Positions 49,497 to 61,530 are shown, numbered from the stretch's first letter. The stretch is DNA of 64,000 bases from Patagioenas fasciata (GCF_037038585.1 NC_092520.1:188460604-188524603); one strand, 5' to 3'. Notes: generated by a model from the letters alone, not told the origin. Program-made: numbers and translations.

Positions 49497-51059
49497 CACA
49501 TATAAATCAGCACTTCATAGTCTTTGTAAAGAGAAATCCTTCTGTAGTACTAAACCATTTCCATGCTGGAGGTAGCCCCTGTATGGTGATGTGTCCACAG
49601 TAGATTAAAGCCACACTGTACACACATCAGCCCAGTCTCAAGCAATAAAAATGAGCAGTTTCTGAAAACAACACTGGAGTCCTAAGTAGCTGCTTCTTCC
49701 TTTTGTAGAAGCTGTCTTCAAATTGCCTTTTTCTTCAGGATTATGTTGGATAAGGGTAAGATAGAATTTCAAGGACCAGGCTGATGCATGCAAAAACCAT
49801 ACAGTTACATACACCAGTATGTGTAACAGCAGCACTGCAGGCTGGTAGGTTTGTTCCAAGCAAACTCCAAACTTTTATTCCATAGTCCCAAATGAGTTAG
49901 GAAGTGTAATATGAGCTCCCTATATGTCATGGGGTCAAAGTCAATTCGCTTGGGCTCTGAGCAGCTGATTTGACTATCAGCCACAGTAAAATAAAGGTCA
50001 ATCACTGTTTAAAGTACCAAATAATCTTTCCAAGATTGTAGAGGTGGGATTCAAATTTTAATGTATTGCTCTGGGGTTGCAACACAGATGTGTTTAAAGG
50101 GTTAATGCTGTGGCTCAATCAGAAAGAATGCTTGGCAATAAGAGGAAGCCTGGATTAATGATAGAAAAGAATTCTTAGCATTTTATAGCAGTGGGTATTC
50201 GAGATGAGACACGGCTAATGATCAACTAAAAAGGTATTTGCAGCTGTGGTGCTACCTCTCCCCATAATGCCAACATTAATCAAGGTTTTTCATGCAGCTT
50301 TGCAGTCCATTCTATTTTTCATTGTCCTGAAGATAAAAACAGAGCTCATGCCCTAGTACACTGAATCAGAGCCCATACTTCTGTGTCACCAAAAATGATC
50401 AGACCTTATTGATTTCTAAAACTGTACTTTCTGTACCCAAACGAACTCACAGCAAAGTCTTTAATAAAGCCAGTTTCATTTTAAAGGGAAAAAAAAAAAG
50501 CCTCGTGTAGCCCCAAAATGTGATTATCACTGGGATGTGAAGCACTTTCTGTCATGAATTAACTGCTCAAATATTTTATTTAAGTCTTGAATTACAACAA
50601 AACATCAGCTGTAATTACAGCATCTCTAAGTCTAGTTTTGGAGTCAGCCATCTTGTTGACAGGCCTTGGCAGTGCAAAAAGCCAGTGAAATCGTGTAAGT
50701 CAATGTCCTAGCTGTTCCGATGCTGCCTTCGGAGTCAGAAGAAAAGCTTCATTATAGTGAAAAATTAAACATTTGACATACAAGTTATTTCCCGAATGGC
50801 TTCAATCTTTTTAAATAATGAACCCCATTGAATCTCAACTCCTCAGCAAATGTTGATTATCTAAGTTCCTTAAGTAAACTACACGTGATGCAGCTTTTGA
50901 AACATGAACGTGATCTTCCCTCATGTAAACAATCCTCTGCCTTTGTTGCCCGATGCTATCACACTGGAGCTCACATCCTTCTGGATTGCAGGCCCAAGCC
51001 TATAAAATGTTGGTATCAAATATCCACCCCAATCTGCAGATGCTTTATGCCTGTGCTTA

Positions 51060-51150
51060 ACAGCCATGACTCATCCCATTAAAGTCAACAAAGTTACAGT
51101 AGTAAAGTTAAGCGTGTGTTTGCAGGAATAGGCCCAAATTCTCAGAAGTA
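51060..51150. mobile_element. Probable fragment of an ancient amniote repeat
   Basis: CCCATTAAAGTCAACAAAGT, then AGTAAAGTTAAGCGTGTGTT, then GCAGGAATAGGCCCAAATTC. These follow in order the phrases (CCATTGAAGTCAATGG, TTAAGCATGTG, TTTGCAGGATCGGGGCC) of an old dispersed repeat known from birds, crocodiles and turtles. No coding content. Confidence 0.5.
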
Positions 51151-52038
51151 TTTAGGTAACTCAAGATGCAGAGAGATGACTAGCGGGGGAATTTCATACC
51201 GGTGTGACTAATTTCCCTAAGATCTCCTAAACTCAAGAGGGAGAGAGAGGGGTCTTGCAAAGGGGCTTCAGGACAACTAAATTAGGCTCCTGTTTTGGAA
51301 CATCTTCCAGAGAAGCCTCCAGCTCTCCCTGGCATTTAAGAGGTGCTTGGAGTGCTCTGTTCTGGACACCTAGCTCCCACAGAAACCAGCAGAAGCCAGA
51401 CCTCGAGGTGCCCAGCCATGTCTGTAGCGGTAGCCACCTCGCCAGTTCTGGGAAGCCAGGTCCATGTACCTGTAGCTCTGCAGAGCTGCTCATACCATCA
51501 CCTGTGCCTGCCGTATCTTTGCACTCTAATGGCACCACAGCCATCAAAGCCAGATACTATTGACACAGGGTAAAGTTTACTTTTCAGACTGAAGGACTGC
51601 AGTGAAAATAAAATAGAAATACCTTTGACTTTTCAAAGCCTGGAGTTTTAAGATTACTTTAAATAAACATTGAAGATTAAATTCTTCTTTCTTACATGTA
51701 AAGGACTAAGTAAATGACCCATCATTTTATGTTTGAAATTAAAGAAAATAATATTTTACCTGAAATTAAAGAACTAGAAAACATGCAATGACTCCTTCAT
51801 ATTTTAATAAATACGATGTATTTTGAGGATCCTCCAACAGCCATGATTTTGCTGTGTTAAATAAAGTAATTTTATAGTGCTTTAATCAAATCATGATGGA
51901 ACATTATGCAAAATATTATGCAATGTAATGCAAAGTAATTAATGCAAGCAGAGAAGTGGTAGGAATGTGAGACCACTGAGCTGCATGCATTTGTGTCACA
52001 CACTGCCTGCTGATTTTCCCAATTTCTTTCTTTCTTAG

Positions 52039-52173
52039 ATAGTGGTTTCCCGTTCAGAACCCACAGCTCCACATGTCAGCTTTCAGCTAGACTCCCACCC
52101 CGTGTCTCCCCAAGTTGTTGTTGAGGATTCATTAGCAGATGATGGGTATACTCTGGTAGTGACCGGAGAAAAG
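52039..52173 (+). CDS. MET: MET exon 4: end of the Sema domain
   Basis: 135 nt, 45 codons (residues 465-509), phase 0 at both ends. The product begins [15 protein letters not shown] and includes [15 protein letters not shown] and [12 protein letters not shown], the last blade of the MET Sema domain leading into the PSI domain. The acceptor TTTCTTTCTTAG and the donor GAAAAG/GTGAGT are both strong. The frame continues directly into exon 5. At 45 codons it is shorter than most readers would notice in a six-frame scan, but the length and phase match mammalian MET exon 4. Confidence 0.97.
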
Positions 52174-53566
52174 GTGAGTGGTTCATAATCTAATCCTTCT
52201 GTGTATTGTTTAAACCTGCAAATTTCAGTAAGAGCAACTATTCATACTGCTGCTTTATGCTCTCTGTCCTCTCAGCCTTGCCATTCCCTTGGGAACATTG
52301 GAGGGGCAAGTTTCCTCCAAGATTTTTTTTCCCCCTACTAAACAAACTGATGATAGCCTAATATTGAGAAATGTTTAAATGATGTAAGAGCTGTGATATA
52401 AACCAACAAAAGCCAGGAAATGCAAATATTAAGGCTGAAACTCTGTCCTTAATTCAAGTGCTCGCAAAGAAAAAACACAATGGCTCAAGGAAAGAACGGT
52501 GCTCACAGTTTCCTGGCTTTTGTTCATTTGTGTCATAACATTACGACTTTTTAAGGAGGGGTGTGCATGCAAGAGTTACGTGGGTATGTTTAAAATTGGG
52601 AGTCAGTGTTCATAGTAAGGTTTGAAGATTGCTTTAGCATGTAGTCTACAAAGGGTTAATAAGAGATGAAGAGCTGTCATAAATATGATATTGTCATAAG
52701 CAGATATGCATTGTAGAATGGGTTTAAAACATCAGCAGATAATATTACAGATAATCCTAAACCATAATCGTAAGCAATAATTTTAGCCCTTGAGTTCTAT
52801 AGGAATTTACAGAAATACATCAGCCATTAGTAAAGATGGTTATTAATCATTTTCTGGAAATGTATGAGAAACTTATACGAGTGATCTTCAAGAAAACGTC
52901 CCAAATAAGTTCAGGGAAGGTACTGAAGTGTTAAGAAGTATCGTGTCCTATATAGTAGCGTAATTATATAATAATTTTAATATTTTGACTAAAATTATCC
53001 ATATATATTTATAGTGACCATTATCGTAACTATCCTGGTATTTTAAATACTATACATTTTAATTCATATTTTAGGTATAGTTTAGGTTTTTTGGTGATGG
53101 GTGTTAAAAAACAAGTACATGGGCAGTCATGTGCTGTAAGTGTGTCAGATATTAATGCAGCCTCGCCAAAGTTGAAATAGCCCTCATGCCTATTTTTACA
53201 AATGTATGAACTAAGACATACTGAGGTACACTGTTTTGTTCCAAGAACTGGTGCAGAATTGGGAGGAGCACGCTGCTGTTTTCTTTTTCCATCAGCAAAA
53301 AATGCTACCTCGCTGTAAACACCAGATGCTGGTAGTAACTGTATATAACATTAAGATGCCTTTAGGGTTTCTCCCAAGCGAATTTAAAATCATGTCAGTT
53401 AAATTACTTATAAGATCCTATAATTACTGAGCTAAAGAGAAGTCAAACTGCGGCTTGCACATCTGAAATCTGAGTAGCACTGCATCGTGTTGCATAAATA
53501 GAGGCTCTCCTTGCCGCTTAGTGCATGTATTAAAGGGATCTGTGCACCATGTCTTTGCATCAACAG
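52174..53566 (+). other. MET: MET intron 4
   Basis: 1.39 kb, phase 0, AT-rich, especially 52960-53080. Donor GTGAGTGG; acceptor CTTTGCATCAACAG. No repeat family or extra exon recognised. Confidence 0.95.
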
Positions 53567-53740
53567 ATAACGAAGATCCCGCTGACGGGGCCGGGCTGCC
53601 ACCACTTCAGGTCCTGCAGCCAGTGCCTGCTGGCTCCTGCCTTCATGCAGTGCGGCTGGTGCGGCCAGCAGTGCCTCAGGGCTGCCCAGTGCGCCGGCGG
53701 CACCTGGACCCAGGAGACCTGCTTGCCTAAAGTCTACGAG
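53567..53740 (+). CDS. MET: MET exon 5: PSI domain
   Basis: 174 nt, 58 codons (residues 510-567), phase 0 at both ends. It encodes the cysteine-rich PSI (plexin-semaphorin-integrin) domain: eight cysteines in [20 protein letters not shown] and TC, with [10 protein letters not shown] near the end. This small knot orients the Sema head on the IPT stalk. The acceptor is TTTGCATCAACAG and the donor TACGAG/GTAAAA. The exon is clearly more GC-rich than its surroundings (many GCC, CTG and GGC codons), unlike the AT-rich neighbouring exons. No cysteine appears missing. Confidence 0.97.
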
Positions 53741-54150
53741 GTAAAACAGTGGATTTCTCACATTTATCTCTGAGGGAAGGATGCAGTTTGCACCCTGCGG
53801 ACGTTTTCTGTATATTTTTATGCAATGATGATAAATGAAGTATCCGCTCCCCTCGACTTCCCTGTGTCTGTGGAGCCCCTGGCTGGATGCACGTACTCTG
53901 AATGCGGCAGGCTGAGGTGGTCATGGTGGACAGGTCTCTCTGATCATGCTGGCTTGCCAGGGGAGAGGCTCAGCTCAGCACAGCTCTCATGGTGGGGAAG
54001 CAACACGGGTCTGAGCCAGCCTGGCAGGAGTCTGATGGGCAAGGCCGGTCACAAAAAGGAGCACCCTTCCCCTCAGATCACTCTGGAAGGGAGGCAGTGC
54101 AGGAAAGCACTTCCCGCCCACAGCTGCCTCAGCCTGACACAACAGAGGAG

Positions 54151-54674
54151 ATCACAGAATCACAGAATGTTAGGGAGTGGAAGGGACCCCAAAAGATCAT
54201 CTAGTCCAATCACCCTGCCGGAGCAGGAACACCTAGATGAGGTTACACAGGAAGGCATCCAGGCAGGTTTTGAATGTCTCCAGAGAAGGAGACTCCACAA
54301 CCCCCCTGAGCAGCCTGTTCTAGTGCTCTGTCACCCTTACTGAGAAGAAGTTTCTTCTTATATTTACGTGGAACCTTTTGTGTTCCAGTTTGAACCCATT
54401 GCCCCTTGTCTTATCATTGGTTGTCACCAAGAAGAGCCTGGCTCCATCCTCGTGACACTCACCCTTTATATATTTGTAAACATTAATAAGGTCACCCCTC
54501 AGTCTCCTCCAAGCTAAAGAGACCCAGCTCACTCAGCCTTTCCTCATAAGAGAGATGCTCCACTCCCTTGATCATCTTTGTTGCCCTGTGCTGGACTCTC
54601 TCCAGCAGATCCCTGTCCTTCTTGAACTGAGGGGCCCAGAACTGGACACAGTATTCCAGGTGTGGTCTCACCAG
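54151..54674 (-). mobile_element. CR1 LINE, 5'-truncated, reverse orientation
   Basis: The left edge ATCACAGAATCACAGAAT is the reverse complement of the avian CR1 3' terminal ATTCTGTGA repeat, so the element points left. Then come AAGGGACCCCAAAAGATCAT and CTAGTCCAATCACCCTGC (3' untranslated region), and the reverse frame of ORF2 with [36 protein letters not shown] and FFSVRVTEH. It stops at about 54674 after CCAGGTGTGGTCTCACCAG, so only the last 0.5 kb is present. It is the best-preserved mobile element in the window, antisense to MET. Confidence 0.95.
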
Positions 54675-56789
54675 TCCTCATCAGTCCCCATGCTGGCTCC
54701 AGTGATGAAGGAAAGGGTGATGTTTACCTGCGGGGAAGAGTCCCTCTCTCCCCTACCTAAGCTCTGCAATAGTCCTGTCAGACAAAACACCACCCTGGGG
54801 GAGGTGTCTTTTTCCTAATGCCAGCGACCCCCCACACACCCCGTGGCTCCTTGTACCACTGGTCCGCTTGCCACCGAGGGGAACGAACCTGTAGCTGCAG
54901 CGTCCCGGGGACAAGGACAGTTGGAGGCTGCTGCCAGCCAGCTCAGGCCCATAAAGGGTGTGCAAGACTGAAACCGCACGGACGAGCAAAGAGCTGCACT
55001 GGCACGTTCCTGTTTTAATTTAGCTATGGTTGACGCAGGATTCGCACTGGCCGCCCATACGTGTAACTGAATCATCCCATGTGGAGTGTGACATTGCTGT
55101 GAAGGCAGAGGTTTGTAGGGCAGTTAACAGACTAGAAAACTGAGCGAAGGACAAGCGTAAAACTTTCTGGTAGCACTTATACCCATGTATTTTTGTTAGT
55201 GCATTCAAACTACACCGTGTAGTTAAAAATCCTTTTTCCTTTATGGGCATACAGCTTATAAACAGAGATGAAAATTTGACATGCTAAACTCTCAGGGAGT
55301 AAGCGAGACAAAAGGGGTTTTTGAATGAATAAGGTACTTCAACTGGGCAGATGATTTCATGTGCAATAACTTTTTAAGGAGTAGACAGGCAAAACTACTA
55401 AGAATCTAGAAACAGATCTAGAAAGACACGTTTATGGGTTTTTTTTCTTTTCCATATTTGCCTTTCACATACGTAATATAGGACTAACACAGACAAGTCA
55501 ATGAACAAACAATGAAGCACTATAGAAATTAAACCCAAAATGGATGAAATGGTATGGAGGGGTATGTGTGTGGGTTTGCCTTGCCTTCTATTGCCATTTG
55601 CCTCTGGACAAAGGATATGTAAAAAACTGGCTAATGCAGAATGTGAGTAGTTTACTTTCCCTTTATACAAGAACATATTTATTTCAAAAAGGCTGTATTC
55701 GATGATCAAATAGGCCTTTCTAGCCTTAGTTTTTATGAGATTATGAATCACCAATTCAAAGGGGTGCACTGAGAATTGGTCCTGATACATTTTTATATAC
55801 CTCTGCAGGCCCAAGCCACTCACCTACCCTGCACAGCTTGTTTTGTGTTTCCTAGAGCTCAGACACAAGTAGCATCCTTTAATGTTTTTTTTTTCTTGGT
55901 GAAACTTTCCAGTGGTGGCTGCATACTGCCATGCCTCCAAAAAGATTTCTAAGTCTCCGAACTGCTTAGTTTCTCATTTTCAGAGATGCTGAGCCTGTAT
56001 AGCCCTCTTTAATTTCAATTATGAATGTGTGCACTCAGCAGTTTTAAGAACCGAGCACCTGTAGTCCATGTAGGCAGACATGCAGAGACTGAGAGGTATG
56101 TCCCCAAGGCCACCTCTGTGGTCCCTGTGAAGTCACGGGGAGGACTCATCCAGGGGAACACACCAGGGATGTGGGGTGCTGGGGCAGGTGTGGGGCTGGC
56201 TGGGTTCTCCCCTTCCCGCATGGCTCAGCCCTGCCTGCTCAGCACAAGTCCAGTCTAGCCCTGTAATGAATATGGATCTGTGGCAGTGATGGATCTTAAA
56301 GTGAATCTCGAATTACAGCATGCCCATGTTGGTAGAAGTTGCTTCTAGAAGGCTTGTAAGGAAAAAAAAATGCAGCTGAGTACTTAAATCCCTTTGGATT
56401 GCTAGCTGTTAAGACAGATTTTATGCTCTACCGGACCATGACGTTTAACATTATTACTGAAAAAAATATAAAACAGATTATTCATCATCTTCTGATCTGT
56501 CTTTAAATCCATATGCATAAAATATGAGAAACAAGCTTGTTTTGTTCCTAACAAACAGAGGATGACCTGCTTTGCATAGTATCTGAAATTCAGTCCGAAA
56601 CCTCCCCCCTTAATATTTTGCAGCTTTGAGAGGGACAGATCACTTGAGATATGTCATACGATCTCTTTAACCTGAGGGGAACACAGAGCTTCTCCCAGGG
56701 TCTGGTCCAATGGATGTTAGCTAGCTAAGCCTTCGACAAAGTTTTCCCAGGTTATTACACAGAGTGATGTGCAATGGAAAAAATTTAAA

Positions 56790-56826
56790 ATATATATATA
56801 ATATATATATATATATTTTTTTTTTT
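56790..56826. repeat. (TA)n followed by poly-T
   Basis: About 25 bases of alternating T and A with one phase slip, then 11 T. AT microsatellite in intron 5, likely length-polymorphic. Confidence 0.9.
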
Positions 56827-59737
56827 CCTCTTGGGGGGATGGCAGAGAAGAAACCCAGCATTTTCCTGCGGAGTCCTACACATCCCTTGTCTCTCTGCCC
56901 CGCTTTAAGCGCATTACCTTGAAGTGGTGGGTGGTAGGGAGCTCTACCTGGGCACCCCCTACCACAGACAGGGCAGCGGAGCTGGCACCGGGACACGTCC
57001 CTCACAGCCCAGCTCCCACCCACACCTCACACCGTACCCTGCGCCATACACCTCTGCCAGCAACCAGGCATTTCATCAGCCTGGAGAAGCCATGCTGGAG
57101 GAAAGCTGGGGACTCAAGGGACTCTCCTCGGAGATCACTTGGTGCTGGAACAAATTGCAGGCATCTGCATGCAGAGTTCAGGTCAGGCTGAAAGGTGAAC
57201 GGTGTAAAAGGAGAAATAAATTGGTCTCCCTTTTGATTCTTTGTTGTGGTTAAAAACCTGACATGGTTTGTTGTTGTTTTCAAAGGGAGCCATTTTGGCT
57301 GGCTTTTGTCTCAGATGTCTCAGGCCTTCTGCTGCCTGTTTAGATTGGAGGTTTTGCTGGAAATTTCACATGTGGCCAATACATGTTCTTGCCTCTTAAT
57401 TAAAATGAATGGGCCATTGAAACTTTAATAAATAGATACCTTCTTCCAACAATTTATAAAGTATGGAAGTGGATACTAGCATAATGGCTGTCAGCATAAA
57501 AATGAAGGAAAAAACAATACTTTAAATTTTTCCAAAAAGAAAATGAAAAGTTAACTTTCTCTTTCTTAACTTGAAGTCCAGAGAGCAGCAGGGACAAGTA
57601 GAATGGCAGGTCTTACAGCAAGAATTGCTCCTTGTTATCAGTGGAGTTTCTTGGCTATAGAAAACTTTTGAATCCTGAATGTCATAGCATTTATAACTGA
57701 TTTGGGTTTTGCTTACTTCCTGTTACTACCTGTATGATGTAGGCACACAGAAGATGCCAGCGTATACTTCAGTTCAAAGTCCAGGAGGTTTGCTTTTCAT
57801 TCCTGTCAACTCCTCCAGGAACAAGTCTGGGAAACCATACTTGACTTGCAGAGGTTTCATCATACAGAACAAATGGAACAAAAATAAAGACGAGTAAAAA
57901 CACTCTAGGGGAATTTCTGCAGAACTTAAATGCAAAAGTTTAAGATTTGGTTAATTTTTTGCTATCTACTCAGAGGTCTTGCCTCCTAAATATGCTGGCA
58001 GAATGTAGTAAAATACTTTTACTCTCCCTCAGTTAAGGCACATGGGCTGCTATCACAAGTCTCTTTTGGCAGACAAGATCAGTCAAAACCAGTTAAGTGC
58101 CCTTGTTTGTTTTGTTTTTTTTTTTCCTCTATGGGTTTGTGAAGCCTGATTTTAGCGCCCTGACTTTGCTAACTTATGGATTAATTTCAAACTCTTAAAA
58201 CCCCACACGTCAATGCATTATTGTACAAAACATCGAGACATCCTGTACACTCACTGAGTAATTTCAGTTTCTGCTGGGGTTTTGTTACTCCAAAAATAGA
58301 TTGTGTGCTGAGATATCAAGTAGAGTGGAAAACTAGGATCTGAAATCAATCCAGATTTCGAAGAACAGAAAAAAAAAGGGGGAGAAAGTTAAACTTGGGA
58401 ATAGCACAGACCCCCTGGGGCACAGCACTGCTCTATGCTCTTAGCTGCAGTGTGGTATGTCAGGAGCATCACTCCTTTTTTATGGGATGTGTGTAAAAGT
58501 GCTGTTCCTGTACAGGTTCCCTCTTTGCTCATTGAGAATTGATTGAAAGCTCATTAAAACAGGAATGATTCCTGGCTTCAGTGCATTTTAGATCAGACTC
58601 TTTGTCTGTTTTCTAATGGGAGCAGTAAATTTCCCCATATAGAATATATGGTGTAATTCTTTGAAGTATTCTTCAGCTGCCTTTCTATCTACAATAGTTC
58701 ATTTGTGAGAGTCTTGAAGTACAGCTACAAGAGAGTTGAAAAGAAATGTGCTGTCTTACTGGATTTCCAGATGAAATAATAGCCAAGTATCACTCAAACA
58801 CTTTCCTTTCAGCTTGAAAACGAAGTCGGGTCCTTTTGAAAGGCACAGCTGTATTGCATTTTTAGGGGCAAAATTACTATCCCTAAAGCATTAAGTCTAA
58901 GATATTTAAGCACTATGACCGCAAATATAAATTCAGTCTTTCCTTCTCTGTTGTTTGTCCAGTGGTGCTGGTATGTTTGCAAAATTATGCAGTATTGTTA
59001 AAAGACCCCATAAACCCTGAACCAATGTCTTCTTGATTAATTTTTTTTTGGTGGCAGTACCAACGACTACTTTTACTGAGTTTTGTAAGACTTCTATAGT
59101 GTTCCTACATTTTTCCCACCATTGTTATATTTTACAGGACAATTTACAATATACAGAAAAAAAAAGCATTTCCTTTGTAGATTGTCTCTGTGTTTCTGAG
59201 GGGTAGTTTATTTTTAACTCGGAATTAGAGGTGACCAAATGTGAAAGATTTAAGGAAAGAATAGCAGAAGTCATGTTAACTTTATCACAGCCAACACGAT
59301 ATCGGATTATGGTGTCTTTGAAGCCACTTCACTCTGAACCTGACTTTCATCAAGCTGACAAAAAAATGGTCATTTTGGGGCTCTTTTGTGTTCGGCATTC
59401 AGCTTCTAACAAAATAAGTACATTGTATGTTTAACATGCCAGAAATAAGATGTGAAAGACAAGAACTGCAGGATTTAAAAGACTATTACAATGCACGGCT
59501 TGTTCAGCGCCCCTAAACACTATCTTTCAAAGCTTTCTAGTATAGGTTTTGTTATTTATTGCTTCTGTCAGAGAAAGCTCATAATGTGACAAATGAAAGG
59601 TGAAGAACAATTAAGATGAATGGTAGGACATAGTCTACCAGAAGAAATGTTTTTCTAAAATTATTTCTTTGCACATTCTTTAACTCAGTTTGAAATTCAA
59701 GAAAACCTGAAGTAACTAACACAATATTTTTTAACAG

Positions 59738-59898
59738 ATTCTCCCAATCAGTGCTCCCTTAGAAGGCGGGACAAAACTGACATTGTGTGGATGGGACTTT
59801 GGATTCAGCAAAAGTAATAGATTTGAATTAAAAAATACAGTAGTCCATATTGGAGGGCAAATTTGTGCTCTGGAAGCAAAATCCAGCAACAAAAACAA
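59738..59898 (+). CDS. MET: MET exon 6: first IPT domain, N-terminal part
   Basis: 161 nt, starting in phase 0 and ending in phase 2 (residues 568-620 plus two bases of codon 621). It encodes ILPISAPLEGGTKLTLCGWD, then FGFSKSNRFELKN and VHIGGQICALEAKS, the first immunoglobulin-like IPT/TIG domain of the MET stalk (pattern P.S.P.EGGT.LT..G.DFG). The acceptor is TTTTTTAACAG and the donor AAACAA/GTAAGA. The exon ends in the AA of a codon completed by G in exon 7. Exon length equals the mammalian 161 nt. Confidence 0.97.
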
Positions 59899-61077
59899 GT
59901 AAGAAACCTAAAATGTTAATTTCTTTTTATACAGATGTTCTTTATCTGGTATGGATTTTTTTATAATATGAACATTCAGTCTATAAGTGTCATCTCCGAT
60001 TCTGGAATTTCAAACAGGAAACAATCCCATGGTTTGATAAACTCCCCAAGAAAAAAGTGCTCAAAGTGGAGATCAAATAAATCTAGTTAATGCTGGTAGC
60101 TCCTGCAGCAGCTTTTTCTGGTTTGTCTGCAAAATGCTGTTCAACATCTGTGGGAGCTGGCAAGAACAAAAACTATTCAAAGGTTTGAAAAGAGGGCAGG
60201 TTCCTTTGGCCAGGATCCTGCTGGGCTCAGTTATGTCACCTCCGTCTTCCTGATCTCTGAAGCTGCTGGAGAGAAATGTGAGAAGATGCAGGCGTTTCGT
60301 CATCCAGAGCCTTGTGACCCTCAGCTGCACCTCTCCTCCTCCTCCTCAGAAATAAGTATTTGAGAGAGTGGAATAATGGCTTAAGTTTATGACAGAGGTT
60401 ATTCCGGTTGCTATCTCAAAAAAAATAGGAACTTCAATGAATATCCTTTCTCAGTTCAAAGCATATGACTATCTGCTACCAAATAATGTGCAGATCATGG
60501 CACAGCTTCCCTATTCAAATACAGAGCAGCAAAAAGATCACCCTCCAGAAGTACTGAGCACTCTCCTAACTGCTATTCCGAACAGTCTTAATGCAAACAA
60601 AATGATTTAAGGAGATGAGCTCAAATATGAAACTGTGTAAATGTAATGTTGTACATTACAACATACTGCCATATAAGTTCAAGTTTGATTTTTGGTAATA
60701 TTTAAATTTATACAAAAAACTTGTGTATATGATGCATTTTTTTTCTAATCCCGTTGTCTGCCAAACTTTGGCAGTAAAGGAAAATTCCAAAAACCAACTC
60801 AGCCATTGAATGGGAGGTATTTGTTTTCTCTAGCATGCTGCTTTTTTTCTGAAATGTTTTTGATATACTAAAACTATTTTCTCTGGCCAAGTATAGACAC
60901 CACAGTGTTTGTATTTAGTATTAAAGAAGATGATGACCGTTCTTTTAGCTGTTATTTCTGAAATGTCCCTGACACGCGTAGATTGACAATTTGAGTTTGA
61001 AGTGGTTCTATTTAAATACAAAAAAGTCAAGCCAGAAAAAAAAAATGTAATCCCATCTTTTTCCTTGTTTTTCAAAG
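59899..61077 (+). other. MET: MET intron 6
   Basis: 1.18 kb, phase 2, with donor GTAAGAAA and acceptor TTGTTTTTCAAAG. Its acceptor ends AAAG rather than CAG but has a good pyrimidine tract (CTTTTTCCTTGTTTTTC). A CTCCTCCTCCTCCTC run lies near 60332. No repeat family or exon recognised. Confidence 0.95.
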
Positions 61078-61180
61078 GCTGGAATGCACAGTCCCTGCTG
61101 CAAAAAATCCAAGTTTTAATATATCCAGTAGTGTTTCTGTTGGACATGGCAAAACATTATTCAATACATTTTCGTATGTG
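61078..61180 (+). CDS. MET: MET exon 7: first IPT domain, C-terminal part
   Basis: 103 nt. The first G completes codon 621, then 34 codons (622-655), ending in phase 0. The product reads LECTVPAAKNPSFNISSSVS, then VGHGKTLFNTFSYV, the closing strands of IPT domain 1. NIS is an N-glycosylation sequon. The acceptor is TTTTTCAAAG and the donor TATGTG/GTAAGC. The length equals mammalian MET exon 7, and the join keeps the frame open. Only 34 full codons, so it is defined by splice sites and homology rather than by frame length. Confidence 0.96.
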
Positions 61181-61393
61181 GTAAGCACTATGATTAAAAC
61201 TTCATTGTCAAAATTAGCTTCAGTATCAACTGGAAGGAGACTCCTCATGAGTCCAATCCAGTATGGCAATTCTGTATTCCTGTTTGCTTTGTTATTTGTT
61301 CATGGAAATGCTAATGAATGTTTTAAGATTCTTCCTCTTAACATTTTGAAAATAATTTAACAACCCACTGTTCTTATTTTTAACCCCCCTCAG
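61181..61393 (+). other. MET: MET intron 7
   Basis: 213 bases, phase 0, the smallest intron in the window. Donor GTAAGCAC; acceptor TTTTTAACCCCCCTCAG. Nothing else seen in it. Confidence 0.95.
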
Positions 61394-61530
61394 AATCCTA
61401 TGATAACAAGTATCTCTCCTACCTATGGCCCCAAATCTGGAGGAACATTGCTAACGGTAGCTGGAAAATACTTAAACAGTGGAAAATCCAGAAGGATATT
61501 TGTTGGTGAGAAACCATGCACCTTGAAAAG
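61394..61530 (+). CDS. MET: MET exon 8: start of the second IPT domain
   Basis: 137 nt, starting in phase 0 and ending in phase 2 (residues 656-700 plus two bases of codon 701). It encodes [20 protein letters not shown], then [20 protein letters not shown] and PCTLK. The [12 protein letters not shown] stretch is the signature opening of an IPT/TIG domain, here IPT2 of the MET stalk. The acceptor CCCCCCTCAG and the donor TTGAAAAG/GTAACG are acceptable; the donor is a little weaker at +4/+5 (AC instead of AG). The next exon lies beyond the window. Confidence 0.97.

Larger units (their letters stand above)
40364..52038 (+). other. MET: MET intron 3
   Basis: 11.7 kb, phase 0, with donor GTAAATAT and acceptor CTTTCTTTCTTAG. 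It contains two independent, heavily decayed CR1 copies in reverse orientation (46.1-46.5 and 48.3-49.35 kb), T-rich tracts at 42694, 44699 and 45111, a pyrimidine tract at 43789, an AT palindrome at 48127, an AAAC-type microsatellite at 49440 and a probable ancient repeat at 51060. About 50040-50800 is repeat-poor. No extra exon is evident. Confidence 0.9.
53741..59737 (+). other. MET: MET intron 5
   Basis: 6.0 kb, phase 0, with donor GTAAAACA and acceptor ATTTTTTAACAG. The left part is GC-richer and carries a reverse-oriented young CR1 (54151-54674). An AT microsatellite lies at 56790 and T-rich tracts at about 58110 and 59040. Open frames in 53825-55075 arise from the CR1 and the GC-rich flank. 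No extra exon is supported. Confidence 0.9.

Noticed and set aside
53825..54532. Open frames of 172 and 70 codons
   Set aside because: The first runs from a GC-rich flank into CR1, and the second is the CR1 reverse transcriptase tail. Both are explained by the mobile element.
55398..55823. 141-codon reverse frame with hydrophobic segments in intron 5
   Set aside because: No similarity recognised. Hydrophobic runs are common in AT-rich reverse frames, and no promoter or splice evidence is seen.
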